Shown: positions 8,508-18,979 of the stretch, piece by piece
Position numbering within the stretch: position 1 is the first letter of the stretch
Layout: every line of letters begins with the position of its first letter
Source: Gordonia soli NBRC 108243
GTDB taxonomy: Bacteria; Actinomycetota; Actinomycetes; Mycobacteriales; Mycobacteriaceae
Direction of reading: 5' to 3'
DNA length: 64,000 nucleotides
Assembly: GCF_000334455.1 (NCBI RefSeq)
Contig: NZ_BANX01000016.1
Location: 103,221-167,220, forward strand
Made by a program: the position numbers and the translations under genes
Notes under the pieces: generated by a model
Databases searched by the model: none
The model's input: the letters and a program-made list of their open reading frames with translations, nothing else
What the model was told of the DNA's origin: nothing

Positions 8508-9017
8508 ATGTCCGTCCGATCGCTGTACACCTTTCCGAACCCGGTCAATGACTACGCCGCCCGATCCACGGCCGGCCTGGTGGTGCTCCTGGCAATCGTC
8601 GCGGTCGTCGTGAACCACCCGGTCCTGTATGCGGTGCTCGCGATCGGATTCCTGTTGCGTGTGCTCGCCGGCCCGAAGCTGTCGCCATTCGGTCAGCTGT
8701 CCGTACGTTTCATCGTGCCGAAGATCTGGAAGAAGACGAAGCTCGTCGCCGGCCCGCCCAAGCGGTTCGCCCAGTCGATCGGTCTCGTCCTGACGACGGT
8801 GGCGCTCGTCCTGAGCCTCCTCGGCTTCGGCCTCGCGGCCCAGATCGCGGTCGGGTTCCTGATCGTCGCGGCAACACTCGAGTCGGTCTTCGGGATCTGC
8901 CTGGGCTGCATCATCTTCGGCTTCCTGCAGCGGCGCGGCATCATTCCCGAGTCGGTCTGCGAGGCGTGCAACAACATCTCGCTGCGCGTCCCCGAGGAAA
9001 GCGCCGCTGCACGCTGA
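8508..9017 (+). CDS. DUF4395 membrane protein
   Basis: 169 aa with an AGGAGG six bases before the ATG. The N-terminus (FPNPVNDYAAR) and the C-terminal ESVFGICLGC...CEAC block match the DUF4395 family, small integral membrane proteins with conserved cysteine pairs often found near thioredoxin-like or sulfurtransferase genes. Three or four hydrophobic segments. No such partner is adjacent here. It converges with ppx, 6 bases apart. Confidence 0.85.
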   Translation: MSVRSLYTFPNPVNDYAARSTAGLVVLLAIVAVVVNHPVLYAVLAIGFLLRVLAGPKLSPFGQLSVRFIVPKIWKKTKLVAGPPKRFAQSIGLVLTTVALVLSLLGFGLAAQIAVGFLIVAATLESVFGICLGCIIFGFLQRRGIIPESVCEACNNISLRVPEESAAAR

Positions 9018-9023
9018 CCGCGA

Positions 9024-9971
9024 TCAGTCGAGCAGTCCCGCGGCGATGCCGTCGAGGATGTCGTGCTCGCTGACCACGAGCTCGGAGATGCCCGCACGCC
9101 GGTCGAACTCGTTTGCCAGCACAGTGGTCACCAGCGCACCGCCGCCGATCACGTCGACTCGGCCGGGATGCATCGGCCCCAGCGCCGCGCGCTCTGCCCG
9201 GGTCATACCCACCAGTTGCCGACACACGTCGTCGAGATCGCCCAACGAGATGCGGGAGAGGTGGATGGCGTCGGGATCGTAGGTCTCCAGTCCGGCGCCG
9301 ACAGCCGAGAGAGTCGTCATGGTCCCGGCGACACCCACCCAGGTGCGCGCCCGCTCGACCGGGACCGTAGCGAATGCCGGAGCCAACCGCTCGGTGGCGA
9401 ACGAGGTCGCGTGGTCGATCTCGTCGCGTGTCGGCGGATCCGAGGCCAACGCCCGCTCGGTCAATCGAACGCAACCGATGTCGGCCGAGTGCGCCGCGAT
9501 CACACCGTCGGAGTCGCCGAGTACGACCTCGGTGGAACCACCTCCGAGGTCGGTCACCACGAACGGTCCGTCGGCCGGATCGAGCTCGCCGACGGCGCCT
9601 CGATAGGACAGACAAGCCTCCTCGTCACCACTGATGACCTCTGCATTCACCCCTGCCACCACCCGATCGAGGAGCGCGCCGGTCACGGCGAAGAAGTCGT
9701 CGCGGTTGGCGGCGTCCCTGGTGGCCGACGTCGCGACCATCCGGAGGCGTTCGGCACCGGCGTCGACGAGGATGTCCACGTAGTCGGCGAGTGCCACCCG
9801 TGTGCGTTCGATGGCCTCGTCGGCGAACCGGCCGGTCGCATCGACTCCCTGCCCGAGACGCACGACCCGCATCTCACGATGCAACTCGTGCCGGGTTCCG
9901 TCGGGATCCGCGCGCACGACCAGCAAGCGGATCGAGTTGGTCCCACAGTCGACCGCGCCGACGACCGTCAC
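9024..9971 (-). CDS. ppx: Ppx/GppA exopolyphosphatase family
   Basis: 315 aa, GTG start overlapping the DUF501 stop (GTGA). ASKHA-fold phosphatase: N-terminal VDCGTNSIRLLV and the phosphate loop DLGGGSTEV are intact. The length is that of the short, single-module mycobacterial enzymes (Rv1026 type) rather than the 500-aa E. coli Ppx. It should hydrolyse polyphosphate or pppGpp. Last gene of the eno-ftsB-DUF501-ppx block, whose order is conserved in mycobacteria. Confidence 0.93.
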   Translation of the reverse strand: MTVVGAVDCGTNSIRLLVVRADPDGTRHELHREMRVVRLGQGVDATGRFADEAIERTRVALADYVDILVDAGAERLRMVATSATRDAANRDDFFAVTGALLDRVVAGVNAEVISGDEEACLSYRGAVGELDPADGPFVVTDLGGGSTEVVLGDSDGVIAAHSADIGCVRLTERALASDPPTRDEIDHATSFATERLAPAFATVPVERARTWVGVAGTMTTLSAVGAGLETYDPDAIHLSRISLGDLDDVCRQLVGMTRAERAALGPMHPGRVDVIGGGALVTTVLANEFDRRAGISELVVSEHDILDGIAAGLLD

Positions 9972-10483
9972 TGCGCCGTCTCGTCGCGGTAGGTGGGCCA
10001 GTCGGCCGGGATCGCGGTGCCCCGCAGACCCGAATCAGCGGCGAGCGCCACCGACTCGTCGCCGAGCGGGTTGGCTCCCGGCCCCTTCGCCAGGGAGTGC
10101 GCGATGAGGACGTGCAGGCACTTCACCCGGTCGGGCATACCGCCACCGGTGAACTCGGTACCCAACGACTCGATGGCATCGCGTTCGGCAAGGTAGGAGC
10201 GATGGGCGCGCAGGTAGGCCTCGGCCAGCTCCGGATCCTCGGCCAGTCGGGCGGTCATCCCTTTCATCACCCCGGCCGATTCCTGCCGGCTCGCCTCGGC
10301 GGTGAGCCGCGGGTCGGTCAGGTAGTACAGGGTGGGAAACGGAGTGCCATCAGGCAGGCGCGGGGTCGTCTTGATCACCGCGGGCGCGCCGTCGGGCGTG
10401 CGGTAGCTGACCTCGATGACGCCGCGTGGCTCACGTCCGAGCTGCGTGGCGATCACGGACAGGTCGGCGTCGCTGACGCTCAC
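9968..10483 (-). CDS. DUF501 protein (Rv1025-like)
   Basis: 171 aa. I chose the GTG at 10483 because its GTGA overlaps the ftsB stop; a longer frame starting at 10531 would overlap ftsB. The sequence contains the family features GVIEVSYRTPDGAPAVIKT near the start and a Cys/His pair near CLHVLIAH. The family is conserved between ftsB and ppx in actinobacteria, and its function is unknown. Stop and start overlaps on both sides point to translational coupling. Confidence 0.92.
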   Translation of the reverse strand: MSVSDADLSVIATQLGREPRGVIEVSYRTPDGAPAVIKTTPRLPDGTPFPTLYYLTDPRLTAEASRQESAGVMKGMTARLAEDPELAEAYLRAHRSYLAERDAIESLGTEFTGGGMPDRVKCLHVLIAHSLAKGPGANPLGDESVALAADSGLRGTAIPADWPTYRDETAQ

Positions 10484-11052
10484 TTCTGCGTCGGCGGTGT
10501 GGCGACCGCGTCCCAGAGATTGCCGTACCACGGTGCGCGGCGGCGTTCCTCGGCCTGCTGCTCGGCAGCCTTCCGTGCGTCATCGCCCGGGAACATCATC
10601 ACCACCGGCTTCTCCCCCGGCTTCACGAATTTCAACCGATCGCGTGCCTGCGCCTCGATGTAGGCCGGGTCGTTCTGTTCGTTGACCTTCTGCTGATAGT
10701 CGGCGACCTCCGTGCGGAGCTGCGCATTGGAGGTCTTCAACTGATCGAACTCCGACTGCTGTGAGAAGTACGTGCGCAGCGGCATCGCGAGGGTCAACGC
10801 CACGACGCTGACCACCAGGCCGAGTACGAGAGCTCGACGCGGGTTGAGCCCTTCCCATCGCACGGCCAGGTTCGGCGTGACCCGACGACGGGTGACGACC
10901 CGCGCGTCGAGGTCGGAGAGCTCCTGCTCGCCGGTCTCGGTGACCGATGCGGGCGCCTGCTCCGACGAGCGACGTGGCCGGGAACCGGGCCGGGAGCGAT
11001 CGCGCGCACGCACGTCGCGTCGATCACCCCGCACCCGGTCCCGAGAAGCCAT
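10480..11052 (-). CDS. ftsB: FtsB/DivIC septum formation initiator
   Basis: 190 aa. Long basic cytoplasmic N-terminus (about 70 residues, Arg-rich), one transmembrane segment (ALVLGLVVSVVALTLAM), then an extracellular coiled coil (FDQLKTSNAQLRTEVADYQQKV) and the DPAYIEAQARDRLKFVKPGE signature. Part of the FtsQ-FtsL-FtsB bridge of the divisome. The start has AGGAG two bases upstream. The long basic tail is typical of actinobacterial FtsB. Confidence 0.94.
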   Translation of the reverse strand: MASRDRVRGDRRDVRARDRSRPGSRPRRSSEQAPASVTETGEQELSDLDARVVTRRRVTPNLAVRWEGLNPRRALVLGLVVSVVALTLAMPLRTYFSQQSEFDQLKTSNAQLRTEVADYQQKVNEQNDPAYIEAQARDRLKFVKPGEKPVVMMFPGDDARKAAEQQAEERRRAPWYGNLWDAVATPPTQK

Positions 11053-11065
11053 GACTCCTAGCTAA

Positions 11066-12463
<1,398 letters not shown>

Positions 12464-12504
12464 TCACAGCGGCAGCGGCCCGACGACCCGCCGTGAATCG
12501 TCGA

Positions 12505-13269
12505 TCAGTAGCGGACGTTGATGGAGTAGGCGTTCGCCCGATCCCGCACGTCGAGGACGTACTTCATCGAGTTGTTGTAGACCTTCACGGCCTTCTCCCA
12601 ACTCTCCGGCGTCGTCATGTCACCGCCCGCAGACACGCACAGGTAGCGCGCGGCCGACAGTGCCGCGTCGTCGATGTTGTCCGGGTCGGCCCGACCGTCG
12701 CCGTTCGCGTCCACGCCGTAGCGCTTCCAGGTCTCGGGGATGAACTGGAACGGCCCCATCGCGCGGTCGTGGGTCGCGTCGCCGTCCAACCGACCGTTGT
12801 CGGTGTCGCGGATCTGCAGGTTGCCGCGGGTGCCGTCCAGCGGAACGCCCCGGATCGGCGGCGAGGTGTCACCGTTCGGCGCGATGTCGGCACCTCCGTG
12901 CGTGCCGTGCTTGCTCTCGACCGCGGCGACCCCCGCGAGGGTGGTCCATGCGATCCCGCACTCCGGATGTTGCTGGCGCTGGATCTCGGCGGCGTTGCCG
13001 TATGCCTCCATGGCGATGAACGGGACACCTGTCGCGTCGGCGATCGGCGCGGCCCAGTCACGCAGCAGCTCCGACGTCCGTCCGGGCGCGTTGATGTCGA
13101 TGTACGGGGTCGGCGCGCCGGCACCCGGCGGGATGCCGTCGGGGATGTCGGGCCGGTTGATCGACGGGAGATCCAGGCATGCCGACGCCAGCAGCACGGT
13201 CAGTCCGCCGACGATCGGCGCCAGCACCCGGCGTCGACGCCTGCGCGTCACGGCTTCACCCGCCACCAT
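12505..13269 (-). CDS. lytic transglycosylase-like lipoprotein (LpqU homologue)
   Basis: 254 aa from the ATG at 13269. Six arginines, a hydrophobic stretch and lipobox LASAC (Cys at 31) mark a lipoprotein. The mature part carries an SLT_2-type domain: catalytic Glu in VAAVESKHGTHGG, then DRAMGPFQFIPETW and VDANGDGRADPDNIDDAALSAARYLC. Predicted to cleave peptidoglycan glycan strands outside the membrane. Placed beside eno as lpqU (Rv1022) is in M. tuberculosis. Start choice is uncertain: a GTG at 13251 would give a shorter signal peptide. Confidence 0.88.
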   Translation of the reverse strand: MVAGEAVTRRRRRRVLAPIVGGLTVLLASACLDLPSINRPDIPDGIPPGAGAPTPYIDINAPGRTSELLRDWAAPIADATGVPFIAMEAYGNAAEIQRQQHPECGIAWTTLAGVAAVESKHGTHGGADIAPNGDTSPPIRGVPLDGTRGNLQIRDTDNGRLDGDATHDRAMGPFQFIPETWKRYGVDANGDGRADPDNIDDAALSAARYLCVSAGGDMTTPESWEKAVKVYNNSMKYVLDVRDRANAYSINVRY

Positions 13270-13384
13270 CTCACCCACTTCTCCCCTGCGGCCGACGCGA
13301 CCGCACCATCGGGGACCTTCGCCCCGACACCATCTCAACTTCTCGCGTCGCCTTCCGGTTCCCGCGCCGGAAGGGCTACTGTCG

Positions 13385-13403
13385 TCTGGTTAGCCTCACC
13401 GAA
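13385..13403. promoter_or_regulatory. IdeR/DtxR iron box of the efeUOB operon
   Basis: The 19-mer with core GGTTAGCCTCACC matches the DtxR/IdeR consensus TWAGGTTAGSCTAACCTWA at 15 of 19 positions. It starts 2 bases after a TACTGT -10 box (13377-13382), so it covers the transcription start, the usual place for iron-dependent repression. The efe start codon is about 30 bases further on. Confidence 0.8.
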
Positions 13404-13434
13404 CTCCCCAGTCGGTGCAGTACAGAAGGTCACG

Positions 13435-14349
13435 ATGCAGCTCCTCGCAGCGGGTGGCGCGCCCTCGATTTTCGCGCAGATGTTCGGCAGCGGACTCATC
13501 GGCCTTCGCGAAGGCCTCGAAACGGGCATAGTGGTCATGGTCCTGGTGGCCTTCCTCGTGAAGTCCGACCGCCGGGACGCACTCAAATGGATCTGGGCGG
13601 GCGTCGCCATCGCCGTCGCGATGGTCGTCCTCATCTTCCTGATCATCCACCTGGGCACCTCCACCGTCAGCACCCTCACCGCCGAACTGATCGCCGGTCT
13701 CGCATCGCTGGTCGCGGTGGTGATCGTGACGTTCATGGTCCTCTGGATGAGCACGGCCGCGGCCTCGATCTCGTCCGAACTGCGCAGCGGACTGTCCAAG
13801 GCCCTGGTGACCGGCGGTCCCGCGGTCATGGGGCTGGCGTTCCTGGCCGTCGGCCGAGAGGGATTCGAGACCGCGCTGCTGATGGTCGGGTACGCCGAGA
13901 GTGTCTCCGGCAGTCTGTGGCCGTTGCTGGGACTCGTCGTCGGGATCGTGGTGGCGATAGTGCTCACCGTGCTGCTCTACCGCGGCGCCATCCGCCTGAA
14001 CTTCCACACGTTCTTCCTGTACACAGGCATCTTCTTGATCGTCGTCGCAGCCGGCATCCTCGCCTACGGCGTGCGGGCATTGCAGACGGTCGGCTGGTTG
14101 CCCGGGATCAACGACGTCGCCTTCGACTTCTCGGAGACCTACGACCAGTCGTCCTGGTACGGAACCGTCCTCGCGGGCATCTTCAACTTCCGTCCCGACC
14201 CGACCGTGCTGCAGGTGATCGCATGGGCGGTCTACCTCGTCGTCGTCCTCTTCTTCTTCCTTCGTGCACAGCGCCGGCCCGCGTCTGCGTCGAAGCCATC
14301 CGGTGAATCCACCACTGAGACCCCGGCTCCAACCGATGCCGGCGTGTGA
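13435..14349 (+). CDS. efeU: ferrous iron permease EfeU (FTR1 family)
   Basis: 304 aa. The two REGxE iron-transport motifs are present (GLREGLETG near residue 27 and GREGFETAL near 142), within seven hydrophobic segments. The start at 13435 is the first ATG after the iron box; AGAAGG lies 5 bases upstream. A longer frame upstream is antisense to the lytic transglycosylase. EfeU imports iron delivered by EfeO and EfeB, which follow immediately. Ends with a short polar Ser/Thr/Pro tail. Confidence 0.95.
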   Translation: MQLLAAGGAPSIFAQMFGSGLIGLREGLETGIVVMVLVAFLVKSDRRDALKWIWAGVAIAVAMVVLIFLIIHLGTSTVSTLTAELIAGLASLVAVVIVTFMVLWMSTAAASISSELRSGLSKALVTGGPAVMGLAFLAVGREGFETALLMVGYAESVSGSLWPLLGLVVGIVVAIVLTVLLYRGAIRLNFHTFFLYTGIFLIVVAAGILAYGVRALQTVGWLPGINDVAFDFSETYDQSSWYGTVLAGIFNFRPDPTVLQVIAWAVYLVVVLFFFLRAQRRPASASKPSGESTTETPAPTDAGV

Positions 14350-14361
14350 AAGGAACGACAG

Positions 14362-15576
14362 GTGAATCCGAGAAGAATCACCACCGTGGCCGCATTGGCA
14401 TCCGTTGCCGTGGCTGCACCGATGCTGCTCGCGGGCTGCACCTCCAAGTCCGGCCAGGAGGACGCCATCGCGGTGACCTCCAGCAACTCCGACTGTGAGT
14501 TGGCCACGACGGAGGCCCAGACCGGAGACGTCAACTTCAAGGTGACCAACTCCGGGTCGAAGGTGACCGAGTTCTACGTCTACGGCAACAACAATCGAGT
14601 ACTCGGCGAGGTGGAGAACATCGGTCCGGGCCTGTCGGGCAGCCTCACCGTCGAGGTCGTCGACCCGGGCGACTACCAGGTCGCCTGCAAGCCGGGCATG
14701 GTCGGAACCGGTATCCGGCAGACGATCTCGGTCACCGGTGAGAAGAAGGAGAAGTCCGAGGCGCCCGCGGACGTCAACGCCGCAAAGGAGCGCTACCTCG
14801 AGTACGTGCGCGGACAGCTCAACGGACTGCAGGCGCAGACCGCGACGTTCGTCGACGCGGTGAAGAAGGGCGACCGGGCTGCCGCACAGGCGCAGTTCGG
14901 GCAGGTCCGCACTTTCTACGAGCGCATCGAGCCGGTCGCCGAGTCGTTCCCCGACCTCGATCCCGCCATCGACATGCGGTGGGACGACACCGAAGACGGC
15001 AAGCAGCCGTTCACCGGCTTCCACCGGCTCGAGCGCTACCTGTGGCCGCCGCAGCAGTCCGAGATCGGTGACCAGCCGGGACAGGTGACCCCGGCCGACG
15101 CCGCCGACGCCAAGGCCACCGACACACCCGACAACATCGCGAAGGTCGCCGACGGTCTGCAGGAGAACGTCACCAAGCTCAAGGACGAGGTGAACAAGCC
15201 CGACTTCACCTTCGAGACACGCAGTTTCGTGCAGGGCCCGCAGGCTCTGATCGACGAGGTCGCGGCCACCAAGGTCGACGGTGAAGAGGATCGCTACTCG
15301 CACACCGACCTCTGGGACTTCGCGGCCAACGTCGACGGCTCGGAAACCCTGATCGCGGAGATGCAGCCGATCATCTCGGCCAAGAACCAGCAGCTGATGG
15401 ACAAGATCACCGCTCAGTTCGCCGCGGTACGCACAGCCATCGACCAGTTCCGCCAGGGTGAGACCTACGTGCCCTACACCCAGGTCAACGCCGCCCAACG
15501 CAAGGACCTGTCGAACAAGATCGACGCGTTGTCCGCCACGTTGTCCGAGGTTCCGGGGCTGGTGCTGCAGAAGTGA
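14362..15576 (+). CDS. efeO: EfeO iron-binding lipoprotein (cupredoxin + M75 domain)
   Basis: 404 aa from a GTG nine bases after AAAGGA. Lipobox LLAGC with Cys26. Residues 35-125 form a cupredoxin-like domain (ATTEAQTGDVNFKVTN, YQVACKPGMVG); residues 140-400 are the M75/imelysin-like domain with the HxxE element in GFHRLERYLW. Captures iron at the cell surface for EfeU. Efe proteins have this two-domain layout in E. coli. Overlaps efeB by GTGA. Confidence 0.95.
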   Translation: MNPRRITTVAALASVAVAAPMLLAGCTSKSGQEDAIAVTSSNSDCELATTEAQTGDVNFKVTNSGSKVTEFYVYGNNNRVLGEVENIGPGLSGSLTVEVVDPGDYQVACKPGMVGTGIRQTISVTGEKKEKSEAPADVNAAKERYLEYVRGQLNGLQAQTATFVDAVKKGDRAAAQAQFGQVRTFYERIEPVAESFPDLDPAIDMRWDDTEDGKQPFTGFHRLERYLWPPQQSEIGDQPGQVTPADAADAKATDTPDNIAKVADGLQENVTKLKDEVNKPDFTFETRSFVQGPQALIDEVAATKVDGEEDRYSHTDLWDFAANVDGSETLIAEMQPIISAKNQQLMDKITAQFAAVRTAIDQFRQGETYVPYTQVNAAQRKDLSNKIDALSATLSEVPGLVLQK

Positions 15577-16892
15577 CCGACTCCGCACCGACACCCGAGA
15601 CCGACCAGGGGCGCAGCCGCCGATTCTCCCGGCGGACACTCCTGGGTGGAGCGGGTGTCGGTGTGGTGACCGGTGTCGTCGGCGGAGCCGCAGGGGTCGC
15701 CGTCGGCCGTGCGACCGCGGCCGATGCGGGGGCCGACCACGTGGTGGCCTTCCGCGGACGACATCAGGCGGGCATCGTCACCGCCGCGCAGGACCGCCTG
15801 CATTTCGCGAGCTTCGACGTCATCACCGACTCACGTGACGACCTGGTGGCGATGCTCAAACGATGGACGTCGGCAGCCGAGCGGATGACCCGCGGCGAGG
15901 AGACCGTCGCGGGCGGAGCGGTGGACGGCGGCGAGTACAGCCCGCCTGCCGACACCGGAGAAGCGCTGGGCCTCAGTGCATCCAATCTGACCCTCACCAT
16001 CGGTTTCGGCCCGGGCCTGTTCGGTCCGAGCGCGTCCGACCCGACTCGCACCGACCGTTTCGGCATCGGCGCGCATCGTCCCGCCGCACTGGTGGACCTG
16101 CCCGCCTTCGCCGCCGAGCGGATCGAGCCGTCACGCTCCTATGGCGACATCTGCATCCAGGCCTGCGCCGACGATCCGCAGGTGGCCGTCCACGCGATCC
16201 GCAACCTGGCCCGGATGGGTCTGGGCGTCGTCGCCGTGCGATGGTCGCAACTGGGGTTCGGCCGTACGTCGGCGACCACCAAGGACCAGTCGACGCCGCG
16301 AAACCTGTTCGGTTTCAAGGACGGAACGGCCAACCTGCGTGCCGAGGACACCGATCTGCTGGAGCGTTGGGTCTGGGTCGGCGCCGAGGACAATCCGGCA
16401 TCCGCACAGTGGATGACGGGTGGCACCTACCTGGTGGCACGACGGATCCGGATGGACATCGAGCCGTGGGATCGGGCGAACCTGTTCGAACAGGAGCAGA
16501 TCGTCGGGCGTACGAAGGGGTCCGGCGCGCCGCTGGGCCAGGCCGCCGAGTTCGACAAGCCGGACTTCACGGTCACGTCCTACGGCGCACCCATGATCCC
16601 GCGGACGGCGCACGTCCGGCTCGCGCACCCGGACAACCTCGGTGGCGTCCAGATCCTGCGCCGCGGGTACAACTTCACCGATGGCTCCGACGGTTTCGGT
16701 CACCTCGACGCCGGGCTGTTCTTCATCGCGTTCAATCGCGAGAACGCCAAGCAGTTCGTGCCGATGCAACAGGTGCTCTCCCGCCAGGACGCGATGACCG
16801 AGTACCTCATCCCGAACGGCTCGTCGACGTTCGCCATCCCACCTGGACTCGGCCCCGACGAGTGGTGGGGGCAACGCCTGTTCGAAGGCTGA
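15573..16892 (+). CDS. efeB: EfeB, Tat-exported DyP-type haem peroxidase
   Basis: 439 aa, GTG overlapping the efeO stop. Twin-arginine signal (SRRTLLGG) followed by a hydrophobic stretch, so it is exported folded with haem. The DyP signature GFKDGTANL holds the catalytic Asp of GxxDG; a proximal His candidate lies in the C-terminal half (RTAHVRLAH). EfeB oxidises ferrous iron or releases iron from haem for the EfeUO path. Completes a standard efeUOB operon under the iron box. Confidence 0.95.
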   Translation: MTDSAPTPETDQGRSRRFSRRTLLGGAGVGVVTGVVGGAAGVAVGRATAADAGADHVVAFRGRHQAGIVTAAQDRLHFASFDVITDSRDDLVAMLKRWTSAAERMTRGEETVAGGAVDGGEYSPPADTGEALGLSASNLTLTIGFGPGLFGPSASDPTRTDRFGIGAHRPAALVDLPAFAAERIEPSRSYGDICIQACADDPQVAVHAIRNLARMGLGVVAVRWSQLGFGRTSATTKDQSTPRNLFGFKDGTANLRAEDTDLLERWVWVGAEDNPASAQWMTGGTYLVARRIRMDIEPWDRANLFEQEQIVGRTKGSGAPLGQAAEFDKPDFTVTSYGAPMIPRTAHVRLAHPDNLGGVQILRRGYNFTDGSDGFGHLDAGLFFIAFNRENAKQFVPMQQVLSRQDAMTEYLIPNGSSTFAIPPGLGPDEWWGQRLFEG

Positions 16893-16953
16893 CACGACAG
16901 GCCCTCGGTTCGTCGCTTGACCCCGCCCTTACGTCATGGTTTCGACTGGGGGC

Positions 16954-18204
16954 ATGTCACCGATCCCGCTCGCCTACCTGTCGTCGTATCTGCTGTCCGT
17001 GCTGGGCAACTCGATCGCGGGGGTCGCGCTCCCGCTGATCGTCCTGCAGACCACCGGCAGCGCGCTGGGCGCAGGAGTCGTCGCTGCCGCGACCGCCGTA
17101 CCCGCCGTGCTGGCCGGGCTCCTCATGGGGGTGGTCATCGATCGCATCAACCGACGTACGTCGTCGGTGATCACCGACCTCATCTCGGCCGCCGCCGTGG
17201 CGGCACTCCCCCTCGTCGACATGATCTCCGGGCTGACCTTGGCATGGTTCGTCCTCTTCGGGATCATCGGCTCGCTGGGTGATGTTCCAGGCCTCACCGC
17301 GCGGGATGCCCTTCTGCCGGCGATCATCCGACACACCCATATGGAGCCGGAGCGCCTGATGGGCCTACGGGAGAGCTTCGGTGCGATGGGCCTGCTGCTC
17401 GGCCCTGCCGCGGCCGGTGGTCTGATGACCGTCCTCGACGGCTCCACCGTCTTGTGGATCACCGCGGCCACTTCCGCGGTGGCCGCACTCCTGACCATGG
17501 CGATCCCCCACCGGGTCGGTGCCGTGGTCGTCGACCCGGCAGCCCAGCAGGCATCGACACAGAACGGGTGGACACAACTGCGCGACGGATGGCGGGTTCT
17601 GGCGCGCAGTCGGTTCCTCCTGTCCACGACAACTCTGAGCGTCTTCGCCGTCGTCGTGCTGGCCGGCCTCCAAGGACTCGTACTGCCGGTGTTCTTCACG
17701 TCGGTCGATCGCCCTGGCATGTTGGGTTTCGTCCTCACCGCGATTGCCGCCGGTTCACTCGTCGGCGCCGGCGTATACGCCGGTGTCGGAGCACGGGCGC
17801 GCCGCCGGACGTGGCTGATCGTCGGGCTCGGCGGCACGACGATCGGGCTCGCGGTCATCGCACCGCTGTTCTCGACCTGGGTGGTCCTCGCCGGCGCCTT
17901 CGTGGTCGGACTCGCCAACGGCGCCTTCGCCGGTCTGATCGGCATCCTGATGATCGAGCGCGTCCCGGACACGATGCGCGGTCGGATCATGGGCACCCAG
18001 AACGCCGTTGTCACCGCAGCCCCACCGATCGGGATCATGGGCGCGGCCCTGCTGACCGAGTTCGCCGGTGTCGAGGTCGCCGCTCTCGTGATCCCGCTGG
18101 CTTGGGTGGTCGCCATCGCACTCGTCGTGCGACCACTGCTCGGTAATCTGGAATCCGAACGCGGCAGGATCGACGACGATCGGATGGTGTCCGAGGATGC
18201 GTAG
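16954..18204 (+). CDS. MFS transporter
   Basis: 416 aa with about twelve hydrophobic segments. The loop 2-3 motif appears as LMGVVIDRINRRTSSVI, and the second half repeats the pattern (RVPDTMRGRIMGTQNA). I chose the ATG at 16954, which has GGGGG just upstream; an ATG at 16936 has no ribosome site. A family of MFS proteins of this form exports drugs or macrolide-like compounds. Its 3' end overlaps a MerR-type regulator by 8 bases, so the pair is an operon and the regulator probably controls the exporter. Confidence 0.88.
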   Translation: MSPIPLAYLSSYLLSVLGNSIAGVALPLIVLQTTGSALGAGVVAAATAVPAVLAGLLMGVVIDRINRRTSSVITDLISAAAVAALPLVDMISGLTLAWFVLFGIIGSLGDVPGLTARDALLPAIIRHTHMEPERLMGLRESFGAMGLLLGPAAAGGLMTVLDGSTVLWITAATSAVAALLTMAIPHRVGAVVVDPAAQQASTQNGWTQLRDGWRVLARSRFLLSTTTLSVFAVVVLAGLQGLVLPVFFTSVDRPGMLGFVLTAIAAGSLVGAGVYAGVGARARRRTWLIVGLGGTTIGLAVIAPLFSTWVVLAGAFVVGLANGAFAGLIGILMIERVPDTMRGRIMGTQNAVVTAAPPIGIMGAALLTEFAGVEVAALVIPLAWVVAIALVVRPLLGNLESERGRIDDDRMVSEDA

Positions 18205-18952
18205 CGGCGAGCTGGCGACGCTGGCCGGCGTGACGGTACGGACGCTGCGCCACTATCACCAGGTGGGGCTCCTCACCGAGCCGGAGCGCGGCGGCAACGG
18301 CTACCGCTCGTACGATGTCCACGACCTCGTACGCGTGCTGCGGATCCGGCGCCTGGCATCGCTGGGCATCCCTCTCGACCGTATGCCGGGTCTGCTCGAC
18401 GATACCGACGACGCCGCCGCGGTCCTCGACGATCTCGACCACGAACTGGCTGAGCAGATCGAGCGGTTGACCTCGCAACGCCGCACCATCGCGCACCTAC
18501 GAGACCATCGCGCTGGTCCTGATGTCCCGCCCGAGCTCGCCCCGTTCTTCGCTGCTTTCGCCCGCGCCGGCGCGGGCGGCGACATCGCCCGGGCCGACCG
18601 GGAAGGGTCGCTGCTGCTGTCCCACCTGGCGGGCGAGGCGGGTGCCGCGCAGATCACCGAGTTCTACCGCCGGATGAGCGAGGAGGATCGTGCGCCCCTG
18701 ATCGTGGACATCGTCACCATCTTCGAGCAGCTCGGACCCGACAGCGATCCCGACGACATCGATTCACTTGCACTCAGATTCGCGGATGTCATGGCGGATG
18801 TGGTCGGCACCCCGGAGTCCTCTGACCTCCCCGCCGAGTTCGACGCGGCGCTCGACCTGGTCGGTGAGTTCGTCACCGCACGCCTCAACGATCAGCAACG
18901 ACGCGCGCTCGACCAGGTGATGTCACGGATGTCGGAGTTGTACACCGGGTGA
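18197..18952 (+). CDS. MerR-family regulator of the MFS exporter
   Basis: 251 aa. Winged-helix start RSGELATLAGVTVRTLRHYHQVGLL is typical of MerR, followed by the wing (GYRSYDVHDL), a dimerisation coiled coil around residues 75-110, and a 140-residue C-terminal domain without metal-binding cysteines, so an organic ligand or substrate of the exporter is more likely than a metal. It overlaps the exporter gene. Confidence 0.9.
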   Translation: MRSGELATLAGVTVRTLRHYHQVGLLTEPERGGNGYRSYDVHDLVRVLRIRRLASLGIPLDRMPGLLDDTDDAAAVLDDLDHELAEQIERLTSQRRTIAHLRDHRAGPDVPPELAPFFAAFARAGAGGDIARADREGSLLLSHLAGEAGAAQITEFYRRMSEEDRAPLIVDIVTIFEQLGPDSDPDDIDSLALRFADVMADVVGTPESSDLPAEFDAALDLVGEFVTARLNDQQRRALDQVMSRMSELYTG

Positions 18953-18979
18953 CCTGACGCGCTCCGCACCCCGTCGGCG

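Noticed and set aside
13396..15639. 747-codon minus-strand open frame
   Set aside because: Antisense to efeU and efeO.
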